Shown one piece after another: positions 33,725 to 42,990 of a stretch of DNA of 64,000 nucleotides (positions are counted from its first letter, which is position 1; the number at the start of each line of letters is the position of its first letter). Origin of the DNA: Planctomycetales bacterium (GTDB lineage: Bacteria > Planctomycetota > SZUA-567); assembly GCA_025997475.1 (NCBI GenBank), contig BNUQ01000004.1:1-64000 (forward strand), read 5' to 3'. The translations under genes were made by a program, and so were the position numbers. The notes under the pieces are model-generated. The model did not search any database, was not told the origin of the DNA, and worked only from the letters and a program-made list of their open reading frames with translations.

Positions 33725-35842
33725 ATGAACTGGTTCGCCCACCTCAAAACTCATCTCGTCAAAGTGCTGCTGTTGGTCGCGTGTTTCGCGGCGATTACCG
33801 CGGGTGTGCTGTGGACGACGACGCGGGTGTTGGAGCGCGAACTCGCGGCGAACATCGAGCGCTCGTTGCTACTTTCCGAAGCGCGCTTGCAGGATTGCTT
33901 GCAGACGGCGGAAAACGCCATCGGCGTCATCGCGCTGGCGCTTGAAGACCGGTTGTCGCTCGACGCGTCCGACCCCGCCGCCCTTGGCAACTATTTGGCG
34001 AAAGTAACCGCCGAGTTCAACGCCGCGAAGAACCCCGCGTTCGTCCGCGCCTATGCCTTGCTGGACGGCGAATTGCTGAACGCGCCGGCGGGCTTGCCCG
34101 CCGATTTTTTGCCGGGGCGCTCGCCGTGGTATCAACTCGCCATCCGCCTCCGCGGCGCCGCCGGCATCACGTTGCCGTATCGCGACGCGGTCTCCGGCGA
34201 AATGTGCGTTTCCGCCGCGCGGGAGTTGCGCGCCGCCGACCGCGCCGTCGGCGTCGTGGCGTTAGACATCAATCCGCAGTGGTTTGCCGCCGCCATCGAC
34301 ACGATTGGCGACAACACCGACCGCCAAGGCATGGTTTTAGACCCGTATTTGGAGGTTTATAGTTATTCCTACGCGGGGATGGTCGGCAAAAATTTGCGGG
34401 AAATCGGCGGCAGTTACGCCGCGGTCCATACCGATTTGTTGGCGCACCAAGAAGTGTTCGGACGGCGCGTCATCGGTCTCGACGGCGAGCCGCGGGTGCT
34501 TTTTTTTCGCGAACTGCCGAACGGCTGGCGGGTCGGCGCCGTGGTGTTGGAGCGGGTCTATTACTCCGCGCCGCGCCGGATTGCCCTACTGGTCGTCGCC
34601 TGCGGCATCGTCGGCACGTTGTTAGTGTTGCGCGCCGAGCATTCGGCGAAGGGCGCCGCCGAGAATCTCCGCGCCAAGGACTTGTTTCTCGCGCGGGTCA
34701 GCCACGAATTCCGCACGCCGCTCAACGTCGTGCTCGGAATGAACGAAATGGCGCAACGCGAAACGCCGCCGAAAACGCCGGCGTATGAATATCAAAAACA
34801 GGTGCGCCTCGCCGCGCAAAACTTACTGTGCCTGATTAACGATTTGGTGAGTTTTTCCAAAGTCCACTCCGACAAATCCGGCAAATCGGGGCGCTGGCAA
34901 ACGGTCGCGGACTATTACGACATCGCGGCGTTGTTCGCCGATTTATTGACGACGTCGCGGGCGCGCGCCGCCGAAGCCAAGATAACTTTCACCGCCGCCT
35001 GCGCGCCGAATTTTCCGCGCCGGTTCAAGGGCGACGGCGCGCGCGTCCGGCAGGTGGTGAGCGCGTTGTTGGACAACGCGATGAAATTCACGTCCGCCGG
35101 CGGCACGGTCAAATTCACCGCGCGGGTGACGGAGCGGCTGAACGACGCGGCGCGGCTGGCGTTCGTCGTCGAAGACAACGGGCGGGGCATCAAAAAACGG
35201 GATTTACCGCATTTATTCGAGGGTTTTTACCGCGCCGCCGAGTTGCGCTCGCAAACGGTGGTCGGCATCGGTCTGGGCTTGCATTTGGCGCGGATGGCGT
35301 GCCGCGCGCTGAAAGGCGACATCGCGGTCGTCAGCGAATTCGGCAAGGGCTCGACCTTCACCGCCGCGCTGACGCAAACCGTCGCGGACTGGTCGCCGCT
35401 CGGCGAGTGGCAAGAGACGGCGGAAGAAGAAGAGACGGCGTCGTTCATCGCGCCGCGCGCGCAGGTTTTGGCGGTGGACGACCTGAATATGAATTTGTTG
35501 GTTCTCGAAGGATTGTTGAAAATTTACCATCTGGTGGTTACGACGTGTTTGAGCGGCGCGGAGGCGGTAAAATTGGCGGGCGAGCAAACGTTCGACTTGA
35601 TTTTTATGGACCAGATGATGCCGGAAATGGACGGCTTGGAGGCGACGGTGAAAATTCGCGCTTTGCCCGACCAAACCGGCAGAGTGCCGATTATCGCGCT
35701 GACGGCGAACACGGTGCCGGGGGCGCGCGAAATGTTTTTGGCGAGCGGTTTCGACGACTTTATGAGCAAGCCGGTTGACCCCGACAAACTCGACGAAATT
35801 TTGCGCCGATGGTTGCCGGCGGAGAAACAAATTCAAAAGTGA
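33725..35842 (+). CDS. Hybrid sensor histidine kinase with receiver domain
   Basis: 705 residues. Membrane segments at about 13-32 and 286-305 enclose a periplasmic Cache-like sensor of about 250 residues. The kinase core has FLARVSHEFRTPLNVVLGMN with His327, the N-box LLDNAMKFT, G1 EDNGRGIKKRD and G2 VGIGLGLHLA. A C-terminal receiver (about 578-695) has LAVDDLNMNLLVLEGLL, acceptor Asp629 in FMDQMMPEMDGLEA, and Lys in SKPVD. There is no HPt domain at all, so phosphate must pass to a separate HPt protein. No cognate regulator is adjacent. The start codon follows an A run without a ribosome site, and heptads of the AATTACG type begin 13 bases after the stop. Confidence 0.92.
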   Translation: MNWFAHLKTHLVKVLLLVACFAAITAGVLWTTTRVLERELAANIERSLLLSEARLQDCLQTAENAIGVIALALEDRLSLDASDPAALGNYLAKVTAEFNAAKNPAFVRAYALLDGELLNAPAGLPADFLPGRSPWYQLAIRLRGAAGITLPYRDAVSGEMCVSAARELRAADRAVGVVALDINPQWFAAAIDTIGDNTDRQGMVLDPYLEVYSYSYAGMVGKNLREIGGSYAAVHTDLLAHQEVFGRRVIGLDGEPRVLFFRELPNGWRVGAVVLERVYYSAPRRIALLVVACGIVGTLLVLRAEHSAKGAAENLRAKDLFLARVSHEFRTPLNVVLGMNEMAQRETPPKTPAYEYQKQVRLAAQNLLCLINDLVSFSKVHSDKSGKSGRWQTVADYYDIAALFADLLTTSRARAAEAKITFTAACAPNFPRRFKGDGARVRQVVSALLDNAMKFTSAGGTVKFTARVTERLNDAARLAFVVEDNGRGIKKRDLPHLFEGFYRAAELRSQTVVGIGLGLHLARMACRALKGDIAVVSEFGKGSTFTAALTQTVADWSPLGEWQETAEEEETASFIAPRAQVLAVDDLNMNLLVLEGLLKIYHLVVTTCLSGAEAVKLAGEQTFDLIFMDQMMPEMDGLEATVKIRALPDQTGRVPIIALTANTVPGAREMFLASGFDDFMSKPVDPDKLDEILRRWLPAEKQIQK

Positions 35843-35917
35843 GCGACGGTGATTTTTAATTACGAATTACGAATTAAAAATTACGAATGTCGCGTAAAGT
35901 CGTTGCCAAACGCGGTG

Positions 35918-36101
35918 GCTCTATTCAATTGCCACACCTTTTAAGGCGTGGTGAGCGGGCAAAAAAAAGAAAAGGGCTTCAGCCCAAATTAGAGAATGTG
36001 GTTTTATTCCATCGGCTTTAGCCGAATTATGGTTTGGGCTAAAGCCCATTATTTAGAGCGGCGCCGACCACGCCCTAAAGGGCGGGGCAATTGAATAGAG
36101 C
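35918..36101. repeat. Family C MITE-like element, copy C3
   Basis: 184 bp with GCTCTATTCAATTGCCACAC and GGGGCAATTGAATAGAGC ends. Internal hairpins GGGCTTCAGCCC, CGGCTTTAGCCG and GGGCTAAAGCCC. It is longer than C1 and C2 because of an extra spacer around AGAGAATGTGGTTTTATTCC. AATTACG-type heptads flank both sides. Confidence 0.88.
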
Positions 36102-36169
36102 ATTTTATCGGTGTTCCGTCATTCGTAATTTTTAATTCGTAATTGCTCTTCCCCAGAAAGGAGTCCCCG

Positions 36170-37330
36170 ATGACTAATCCCCGCATTTTATTGCTGTTCG
36201 CGGTCGCGGCGTTGACCCTTGCCGGTTGCGGCGACGACCCGGCGGCGCCACCGGCGGCGGCGGCGTGGACCGTCGGCGCGCCCATCCCCGCCGAGCGGAT
36301 TAAAATCGGCGTCGTTTATATCTCCGACCCGAAGCAGGAAAAAAGCGGCTACTCGCGCGAGCATTACGTCGGCATCGCGGCGATGCAAAAGACCTTGCAT
36401 TTGCGCGACGACCAGATTTTAACCCGCACCGATGTCAGCGACGCTGAGCCGCGCATCGTGGAATTTGCGTTGCGCGAACTGATTACGTTGGGCGCCAACG
36501 TGATTTTCGCCACCAGTTTCAACTATATGGACGTGTGCGAGCAACTCGCCGCCGAATTCCCGAACGTGATTTTCGCGCACTGTTCCGGCTATAAATTCAA
36601 CGAGCGCAATTTCACCAACTATTTCGGGCGCATTTATCAGGCGTGGTATTTGAGCGGTATCGTGGCGGGGTTAAGCACGCAAACCGGCAAAATCGGCTAC
36701 GTTGTCGCGTTCGGCGCGGAAAACAGCGAATGTTCCGGTTGCTTGAACGCCTTCGCGCTCGGCGCGGCGAGCGTCAATCCGCAGGCGCAAATTTGGACGC
36801 GCGTGGTCAACAACTGGTTTGACCCGCCGACCGAGGCGCTGGCGGCGAACGAATTATTGTCCGCCGGTTGCGACATTATCGTGCAACATACCGATTCGCC
36901 GCGCTCGTTGCTCGAAGCGCAAAAAGCCGGCGCGCGGGGGCTCGGCTACAACAGCAATATGCGCGTGGAGGCGCCGGACGCGGTGTTGGCGTCGGCGGTG
37001 TGGAATTGGGGCGCCTACTACACGGCTTGCGTGCGAAGCGTCATCGACGGCTCGTTCACGACGCGCCCGTATTTCGGCGGCATCGCCGAGGGCTTGTTAG
37101 ACCTGACGCCGCTGAACGAAACGTTGGTGGCGCCGGACTTGGCCACAGTCATCAAGCAAAAAGTCGATGCGGCGCGGGCGGCGATGCGGCACGGACAGTT
37201 CAACGTGTTCGACGGAGAAATAAAAACCAACGACGGCAAAATTATCGGCGCCGCCGGCAAAACGCTGTCCGACGCCGACATCCGGCAAAATATCCATTGG
37301 TATGGCGAGAATGTGCGGGAATTGCCGTAA
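36170..37330 (+). CDS. BMP-family ABC-type solute-binding lipoprotein
   Basis: 386 residues. A lipoprotein signal (ILLLFAVAALTLAGC, with a lipid-modified Cys) is followed by the basic-membrane-protein fold: KIGVVYISDP, ATSFNYMDVCEQLAAEFP, the YFGRIYQAWYLSGIVAG segment, and IGYVVAFGAENSECSGCLNA. Members bind nucleosides or similar ligands for an ABC permease; the family includes Med and TmpC. No ATPase or permease gene lies nearby. AAAGGAG seven bases before ATG at 36170 sets the start and puts it at the lipoprotein signal. D3 begins six bases after the stop. Ligand unknown. Confidence 0.92.
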   Translation: MTNPRILLLFAVAALTLAGCGDDPAAPPAAAAWTVGAPIPAERIKIGVVYISDPKQEKSGYSREHYVGIAAMQKTLHLRDDQILTRTDVSDAEPRIVEFALRELITLGANVIFATSFNYMDVCEQLAAEFPNVIFAHCSGYKFNERNFTNYFGRIYQAWYLSGIVAGLSTQTGKIGYVVAFGAENSECSGCLNAFALGAASVNPQAQIWTRVVNNWFDPPTEALAANELLSAGCDIIVQHTDSPRSLLEAQKAGARGLGYNSNMRVEAPDAVLASAVWNWGAYYTACVRSVIDGSFTTRPYFGGIAEGLLDLTPLNETLVAPDLATVIKQKVDAARAAMRHGQFNVFDGEIKTNDGKIIGAAGKTLSDADIRQNIHWYGENVRELP

Positions 37331-37336
37331 CGGCAA

Positions 37337-37498
37337 TAGACCTGTTCGATAACCAAGAGCGAGTAAATTTTCGTGTCTAATTTTTCGTTCCGCCAGGAAA
37401 AATGACGAAGCAATACCGATGTATTGCGAGGAATTTTGACGCGGCGGAACGGAAAATTAGCCGAAAAGTTGCCGCGAATTGGTTGTCGAACAGGTCTA
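37337..37498. repeat. Family D MITE-like element, copy D3
   Basis: 162 bp, TAGACCTGTTCGATAACCAA at one end and TTGGTTGTCGAACAGGTCTA at the other, with the same inner arms and a central AATACCGATGTATT hairpin. It starts six bases after the BMP gene stop, near which the stop-proximal hairpin TTGCCGTAACGGCAA is found. Confidence 0.9.
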
Positions 37499-37675
37499 AT
37501 TAACCCTTGGCGAGCGGATGCGCTCCCGCGATTTCGCGCGGCAACAAACGGAGGCGAAAATCAATTGCCACCGCTTAAATCGCGATCAAGACCTATAACC
37601 GCAACCCCGGAGCGGGGCTAACCGCCGCCAAGTATAACCGCGTTGCAACAACGCCGTTCTCAACGCTAAATTCTA
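37499..37675. other. Short intergenic region with hairpin
   Basis: Contains CCCCGGAGCGGGG at about 37606-37618 and CTAACCGCCGCC, perhaps remnants of a family B centre. No start signal or ribosome site is visible for the next gene, whose ATG follows a CTCAACGCTAAATTCTA heptad-like stretch. Confidence 0.4.
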
Positions 37676-38155
37676 ATGAACGCCATCCTCGCCGAACTGA
37701 AAAATTACCGCTACGTTTGCGCGCCGGAGCAATGCGGCGAGCGCGTTTGTTGCCGAATTTTCGACATCGCCGTAACCGCCGAAGAGCGGGAAAGAATCGG
37801 CGCCCGGCGCGAAGAGTTGGCAAGTTATTGTCCGTGGCTCGCGGCGACGACCGAGTTATTCACCGTTACGCCGCATTTTATTTTGCTGAAAAAACGCGAC
37901 GACGGCTTATGCGTTTTCAACTACGCGGCGAACGGCGGCTATTATTGCGCGCTCCACGCGCTGGCGCTCGCGCGCGGCGAAAATCCGTATCGCGCCAAAC
38001 CGCGCGGTTGCGCGACGTGGCCCTTTTTAGCCGACAACGACGGCACGCTACACCTCGATAAAACCGCGCCGTGTCTGCGCCGCGTAACGCCACCCGCCGC
38101 GCAAGCGGACGCGAATTTGTTGGCGTTAATTTCAGAGTTGAAAGTTGAGAATTGA
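37676..38155 (+). CDS. Cys-rich metal-binding-like protein (YkgJ/DUF3109-like)
   Basis: 159 residues. Nine Cys are spread in the pattern typical of small metal/iron-sulfur-chelating proteins of the YkgJ/DUF3109 kind: Cys15, Cys20, Cys25 and Cys26 near the N-terminus (CAPEQCGERVCC), then CVF, YYCALHALAL, KPRGCATWPF and APCLRRV. The KPxxC..WP block with the preceding C.LHAL is characteristic. No membrane segment. Function is unknown. The final residues ELKVEN and the stop codon TGA are encoded by an AAAGTTG heptad array. It converges on the HEAT-like gene 48 bases downstream. Confidence 0.75.
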   Translation: MNAILAELKNYRYVCAPEQCGERVCCRIFDIAVTAEERERIGARREELASYCPWLAATTELFTVTPHFILLKKRDDGLCVFNYAANGGYYCALHALALARGENPYRAKPRGCATWPFLADNDGTLHLDKTAPCLRRVTPPAAQADANLLALISELKVEN

Positions 38156-38202
38156 GAATTCAAAGTTGAAAGCGGGCGTTCACGGTGCGGTCTGCTCGCC
38201 TC

Positions 38203-40830
38203 TCACTGCCCGCCGCTCACGGCTGAACTGAGTTCCCGCTCTAACCGCGCCGCGAGTTCGCCGTCGCCGAAGACCCGCGCGGCGCGGAGGGTTTGCCACT
38301 GTTGCCACGCGCCGTTTAATCCTTGCCGGATTGCCGCGACATACAAATTCGCCGCCGGCGTCAGCACTTCTTCGACGACGCGCTTGCCCGCGAAACTGCC
38401 GCGCCGCAAGACCGTCGTCAAAATTCGCAAATAATTTTCCCGCATTTCCGCGTTTTTTTCCCCGCCAATCGCCGCCGTCAAACGCTTGACCAACGCCGTC
38501 GCGAGCCGGTCAAACCGCGGCGACGGAGTTTTCAGCGCCAAAATTTCCGCGAGCGCCGTCAGCGCCGCCGGTTGTTTGACGCGCCGCGACAACGCCACCA
38601 CAATTTTCTCCCGCAACTCCGGCGCGAGCGTCGGAGCCGCGCCGATTTTGCCGAGCGTGTCCGTCAATTTCGCCTCGTTCGCCAACCCCCACCGCACCGT
38701 CAGCGAACGCGCCGCCAATTTCAGCAGGGTCTCGACAATGCCGGCGCGTAACGGCGCGTAGCCAATCGCTAAGTCGCGCGCCGCCGAAAGCGCCGCCGGC
38801 AACATTTCAACATAAGCGTCCGTCGCCGCGCCCAACGTAAAAATTTCATCGTCGTCCGCTTCGGCGGCGGGCGCGGCGCTTGTCGGCGAGTTCTCCGGCG
38901 GATTTGCCGTCGCGCTTGCCGGAGGATTTGCCGTCATCTCCATCGCGCTTGCCGGCGCGGTTAATTGCCGCAACGCGAGGTCGGCAAGAAAGCGCGCGTC
39001 GTCCGCGCTCTCGCCGGCGTCCACAAAATTGCCGAGAAACGTTTGCCCCGCCGCTTGCAACGCCGCGGGCTGGACGCGCGTTTCCAAGACCCGCCGCAAC
39101 ATGCGGCGCGTCAGCGCGTTGGTTGCCGACGGTAAATTCGGGAGCGCCGCGATTTGTCCGATTGCCAAATACAGCGCGTCCGGCACCGGCGCCAACGGCG
39201 CCGAAGTTGACGGCGGCGCGAGAATCAATTTGACCAACTCGCGCAAAATTTCCGCGCCTTCTTCGGGATGCGCGACGGCGACGGCGCGCAAGGCGGCGGC
39301 GCAAATTTTTCCGAGCGCGCCGTTTTTGTCGCGGCGCAAAGCGGTCAACAACGGCGCCGGCGCGTTCAGCCGCGCCAGCGCGCTCGTAAAAATCTCGCCG
39401 AGCGGCGCGTAATCGGCGTAGTCGCGAAGCAAAATTTGCGCAAGTTCGTCGCGTAATGCCGCCGGTAAATCCCCGCGCCAAGCGACGCGCGTTTCGACAA
39501 TATCGAGCCGCAACGCCAGCGGCGCCCGCGTCAACCATTCGCGGCAGTGTTCCGCGAGCGGCGTCAGCGCGGCGGCGGACGCGCCGCGACACAGTTGGTT
39601 GTCGGCGAAACGAATGACGGCGCGTTGATGCCCGACGGTCATCGCCGGCAGTTGCGCGCACAGCGCCGTTACGCCGTCGTCGCCGCAATCGGCAATAAAT
39701 TTGCGAAGCGCGAACGATTTTTCGTCGCTCGGCGCGACGCCCATAAAAGTCGCGACCGCCGCCGGTAACAGTTGCGCGCGCGTCGCCGCCGTAAGCGTCC
39801 ACGCGCTCATCAACGCCAACCATTGGGCGCGATAGTCGGCGGAATTACTGCGCAAAATGTCCTCAACCAACCGCGCGACCAAACCGGCGTGCCGCCGCGC
39901 CAAGCCCGCGAAGACCGCGCGGAAAATTTCCGGGTGGTCCGCCGCCAACATTCGCTCTTGCAACACGCGCCAAAAATCCGGCGACGCCAACAACGGCGAG
40001 GCGGAGTTCTCGCCGATTGCGGCGATGACGCGCAACGTCAACGCCAATTCGTCCGGTGAAAAATCCGGGTCGCGAACGCAACCGGCAAGCAACATCAGCG
40101 CGGCGGTTTGCGCCGGTTCGCCGACGGCAAGGTCGAGCAAACGCTCGGCGTGCCGCGGCAAGGCGGTCTGGGCGGCAAAAGCGGCGAGCGTGTCGGCGAC
40201 CTCGGCGGCGACGCCGAATGATTTCATTCCGAGCGCGGCGGCGGCGCGTAATTTGCCGTCCGGTTCGCCTAACGCCTGATAAAAAATGCGCTGTTTTTCC
40301 GCCGTCGGCAACGGGGCAAACGCCAATTGCCCCAAGGCGGAGACCTTTTCGTCGCTCGTCGCGGCGGTGAAGACCTTGACGGCTAACGCGGGCAAAGTTT
40401 CGAGGACGCCGTTCGCCGGACGCAAGAAATGATTGTCGAGGGACGCGAGATTGGCGTCGCCGCCGGCCGGAGAAACGGCGCGATTGTCAACGGGCGCGAG
40501 CGGGGCGGCGGCGATGAGCGTTTCGTCGGCGGTGGCGATAATCAGCCAGCCGTCCTGTTCGGCGAGCGCCAAATCAAAGGACGCTTGCGCCGCTTGATAG
40601 GCGGGATGTTCGCGGAGGGCGGAAAAATTTTCGCGGAAGGAGGCGCGGGCGAGTAGGGGTTTGGCGAGGAGCAATTGTTCGAGCGGCGACGCGGGCGCGG
40701 CGTTTTCCGCGACGGCGAGCGTGGTCGCGATTTTTTCGGTTTGCCACGCGACGAGACGATTGGCGAGCCGCCGCGAACAACCTAATTGCCGCAAAAAACT
40801 TTCGCGGTCGCCGAGCGCCAAATCAAACAT
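38203..40830 (-). CDS. HEAT-like helical-repeat protein of unknown function
   Basis: 875 residues, strongly Ala/Leu-rich (LARASFRENFSALREHPAYQ, DNRAVSPAGGDANLASLDNH), composed of helical pairs with no recognisable catalytic motif. Repeating stretches like LPAAVATFMGVAPS and ALRAVAVAHPEEGAEILREL are consistent with HEAT-like solenoid units. A short low-complexity Pro/Ala/Glu run occurs near 640-665. It is the last gene of a four-gene minus-strand run and lies 29 bases after the 183-aa gene. The likely role is as a scaffold for the products upstream. No signal peptide or membrane segment. Start ATG at 40830 has only a weak GGAA upstream. Confidence 0.8.
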   Translation of the reverse strand: MFDLALGDRESFLRQLGCSRRLANRLVAWQTEKIATTLAVAENAAPASPLEQLLLAKPLLARASFRENFSALREHPAYQAAQASFDLALAEQDGWLIIATADETLIAAAPLAPVDNRAVSPAGGDANLASLDNHFLRPANGVLETLPALAVKVFTAATSDEKVSALGQLAFAPLPTAEKQRIFYQALGEPDGKLRAAAALGMKSFGVAAEVADTLAAFAAQTALPRHAERLLDLAVGEPAQTAALMLLAGCVRDPDFSPDELALTLRVIAAIGENSASPLLASPDFWRVLQERMLAADHPEIFRAVFAGLARRHAGLVARLVEDILRSNSADYRAQWLALMSAWTLTAATRAQLLPAAVATFMGVAPSDEKSFALRKFIADCGDDGVTALCAQLPAMTVGHQRAVIRFADNQLCRGASAAALTPLAEHCREWLTRAPLALRLDIVETRVAWRGDLPAALRDELAQILLRDYADYAPLGEIFTSALARLNAPAPLLTALRRDKNGALGKICAAALRAVAVAHPEEGAEILRELVKLILAPPSTSAPLAPVPDALYLAIGQIAALPNLPSATNALTRRMLRRVLETRVQPAALQAAGQTFLGNFVDAGESADDARFLADLALRQLTAPASAMEMTANPPASATANPPENSPTSAAPAAEADDDEIFTLGAATDAYVEMLPAALSAARDLAIGYAPLRAGIVETLLKLAARSLTVRWGLANEAKLTDTLGKIGAAPTLAPELREKIVVALSRRVKQPAALTALAEILALKTPSPRFDRLATALVKRLTAAIGGEKNAEMRENYLRILTTVLRRGSFAGKRVVEEVLTPAANLYVAAIRQGLNGAWQQWQTLRAARVFGDGELAARLERELSSAVSGGQ

Positions 40831-40859
40831 TCAAGTAATTCCGAAGAAATCTCCGCGAC

Positions 40860-41411
40860 CTACGTTTTCACTTTCAACAACTCGTCGAGCAAATACAACT
40901 CGGAAGCGAGAAATTCGGCGTCAATGGGGTGGTGGTGAAAAAGGTAGATTAAATTGCGCAGAGTATTCGCCACCGGATTATCGTCGTTGCCGTTTTGGGG
41001 CAGACGCAACGCCAACAAACGCGGAAAAGAAGACAACTCCGACAACCCGCAGTAAATCGCAAACCAATCGTTAGATTCTAATTGTTGACGACTGTAAGCG
41101 GGAAGCCCGTTTTCAGGTTGAGTTTTTTGTATGGGGAAATAAATCGGGCGAATTTTAACTAACCATTTCATCAAATACGCGGCTTTTTTGTGCCGGTCGG
41201 GAATGATGCTCCGAAAAGCCGACAGGCGACTAATGTCGCAAAGATAATGTTCTATCGCTTCTCGTAACAATCGATAGTTCAGTTTCCACTCTGGACGGTC
41301 AAAATAAGCGCTATAAATGCTAATCTGGGTTTTGAGTGTCTCCTCAATGTAACCGCCTCTGACACGCAACGGCGCCAGAATTTCTTGCGGAGTAAGAATC
41401 TGCGCATTCAT
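40860..41411 (-). CDS. 183-residue protein of unknown function
   Basis: I do not recognise the family. The sequence has many hydrophobic and aromatic residues (YFDRPEWKLNYRLLREAIEH, NDWFAIYCGLSELSSFPRLL, LRNLIYLFHHHPIDAEFLAS) and no membrane segment. Its base composition is visibly poorer in G+C than that of its neighbours, so it may have been acquired separately. The start overlaps the stop of the 77-aa gene as TGATG, so translational coupling is expected. A TTG one codon upstream is possible. It may act with the 77-aa protein, a possible partner pair. Confidence 0.78.
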   Translation of the reverse strand: MNAQILTPQEILAPLRVRGGYIEETLKTQISIYSAYFDRPEWKLNYRLLREAIEHYLCDISRLSAFRSIIPDRHKKAAYLMKWLVKIRPIYFPIQKTQPENGLPAYSRQQLESNDWFAIYCGLSELSSFPRLLALRLPQNGNDDNPVANTLRNLIYLFHHHPIDAEFLASELYLLDELLKVKT

Positions 41412-41644
41412 CAACGCGCCTCCCCGTAGAGGAAACTATCCATCGCTTGAAAAAACGGTTTGTAATCGGCTATCGTCGCACGGATATGTTTTTGATGAGC
41501 AATTTCTTCGGCTTCGTTAAAACCGATACCATTATTCTGCGGCACGTATTCGGTCATTTCCGCCACGCCCTTGTCCGCCATTACTAATTCTATCAGTTGG
41601 TCTAATTGCGTCTCGTCGCGCAAATCAAAATCACCATCGTTCAT
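41411..41644 (-). CDS. 77-residue acidic protein of unknown function
   Basis: A small acidic protein (MNDGDFDLRDETQLDQLIEL, then YVPQNNGIGFNEAEEIAHQK). A strong ribosome site GGGGGAGG lies seven bases before ATG at 41644, which decides this start over a reading 36 codons longer. The stop TGA overlaps the ATG of the next gene by one base. No cysteine or membrane segment. In size and coupling it could be an antitoxin or regulator of the 183-aa protein, but nothing in the sequence shows that. Confidence 0.8.
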   Translation of the reverse strand: MNDGDFDLRDETQLDQLIELVMADKGVAEMTEYVPQNNGIGFNEAEEIAHQKHIRATIADYKPFFQAMDSFLYGEAR

Positions 41645-41679
41645 TTTTATTCCTCCCCCAAAAAAATCTCCGCGTCGGT

Positions 41680-42840
41680 TTATTGCCGCACCGCTTCGAC
41701 GTCGGCGACCGGCACGAATAATTTTCCGTCGCGAATCACGCACGCCACGCAAAACGTGCCGTCGGCTTCCGGCTCAATCAGCAAGCCGCCCACGCGCACC
41801 CGTTGCCCGATTTTTTTCACTTTGCCGCGCAACACGATTTCCGCTTTGTCGCGAATGTTGACCAGCGCGTCGGTGAGTTTTTGACTTTTGACGCTGACAA
41901 CCCGCTTTTCCGCCTTCAACGTCGCCAATTTCGTCGGATTTAGTTCGACGTTTTGCGTCGCCTGCGGCGGATATTTTATCGCCGTCGCCGCGCCCGTGAT
42001 TGATGCCGCGCGACTTTCCCGCCGCGCCGCCGCGAGCGTCGCAACCGGCAAACCTTCCGGCGCGACGGCGGGCGCGAGACGCGGCGCGGAAACCGCCGTC
42101 GGCAACCGCCGCGCCGCCAGCGCGACTTTGCGCGAAGCGAGCGGATTCGGGGTCAGCGGCGGACGTTGCCGCAAAACGCGCGGACCTTCGTGGATGAACG
42201 TTTTATAGACGGCGGCGGTTTGCTCTTCCGCCAACATATCCCGCCATTCCCAGTCGATTTCGCGGTCGGCGGTCAACATGGTTTTCACCGGCATCGCGAC
42301 GAAGCGTTGCGGTTTTTCAAACGTCCGTGCGACCGTTTTTTTCGGGACGAGCGGTGATTTATCCGCCGTCGGCGCGGCGGACAGCATCTTAATTTCCGCC
42401 GAACGGGAAATAAAAATGTAGCTGTCGCGCTGACAGCGCAACCCTAATTCGGCGGTATAACTGCCGCCGACGGCGTCTAAATTGAGATAACAACACCGGC
42501 GGGAAACGTCGATTTCAAATTCCAACGTTTTCGCCGCGCCGCCCGCGGCGACGCCGGCTTGACGATAAAACCGCAGGACGAAAACGGCGCCGCCGTCGCT
42601 AAACATTTCTCGACAATGCTGTTGCGTCTCGGCGGAAAGATACCATTGCGCGGCGATTTTTTTCGGCGTCAGCGGTTGCAACCAAATTTTCGCGCCGATA
42701 AACCGCGCGTCGGCACGCGCGTCGGCGGCGGTCGGCAACGCCGCTCGCGTCCCGCTTGCCGTCGGCAAAGGACGTGCTCCGCGCCCGCTATTTTCGGCGA
42801 CGCTTCGTGTCGCCGTCTTATTTAAGGTTGCCGTAACCAT
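41680..42840 (-). CDS. DUF4912-like domain protein
   Basis: 386 residues. Residues about 50-160 match the layout of DUF4912: IWLQPLTPKKIAAQWYLSAE, LRFYRQAGVA, FEIDVSRRCCYLNLDAVGGS, then YTAELGLRCQRDSYIFISRS. The pattern of a strand-rich domain ending in YxAELG and ISRS is characteristic. The middle (170-300) is Pro/Arg/Ala-rich, and the C-terminal 90 residues are a separate strand-rich part (VVSVKSQKLTDALVNIRDKA, then VRVGGLLIEPEADGTFCVAC). DUF4912 has no settled function; carbohydrate binding has been suggested. It heads a run of four minus-strand genes with 35-, -1- and 29-base gaps, hence a likely operon. Confidence 0.72.
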   Translation of the reverse strand: MVTATLNKTATRSVAENSGRGARPLPTASGTRAALPTAADARADARFIGAKIWLQPLTPKKIAAQWYLSAETQQHCREMFSDGGAVFVLRFYRQAGVAAGGAAKTLEFEIDVSRRCCYLNLDAVGGSYTAELGLRCQRDSYIFISRSAEIKMLSAAPTADKSPLVPKKTVARTFEKPQRFVAMPVKTMLTADREIDWEWRDMLAEEQTAAVYKTFIHEGPRVLRQRPPLTPNPLASRKVALAARRLPTAVSAPRLAPAVAPEGLPVATLAAARRESRAASITGAATAIKYPPQATQNVELNPTKLATLKAEKRVVSVKSQKLTDALVNIRDKAEIVLRGKVKKIGQRVRVGGLLIEPEADGTFCVACVIRDGKLFVPVADVEAVRQ

Positions 42841-42990
42841 CGTGTTTTCCCCCGCCCGCTATTATTCTTGCCGAAAAAGTTCAACGCATTTTAGAAAAAA
42901 GCAGAAAAAAATCTATGCCGGAAAGCGATTAAAGTTGACGGAAAGATTAAAGTTGGCGGACGGGCAAGAATTAGAATTGAGAGTTTAGAT

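Noticed and set aside
33522..36101. Sigma-54 sites in TGGCAATTGAAT of family C ends
   Set aside because: The -12 TTGC is absent and the match recurs as part of every C end, so it is repeat sequence, not a promoter.
38846..39823. 325-residue frame overlapping the HEAT-like gene
   Set aside because: Extremely Arg/Gly-rich (ARRDFYERAGAAERAGAVVD), a typical off-frame reading of G+C-rich DNA.
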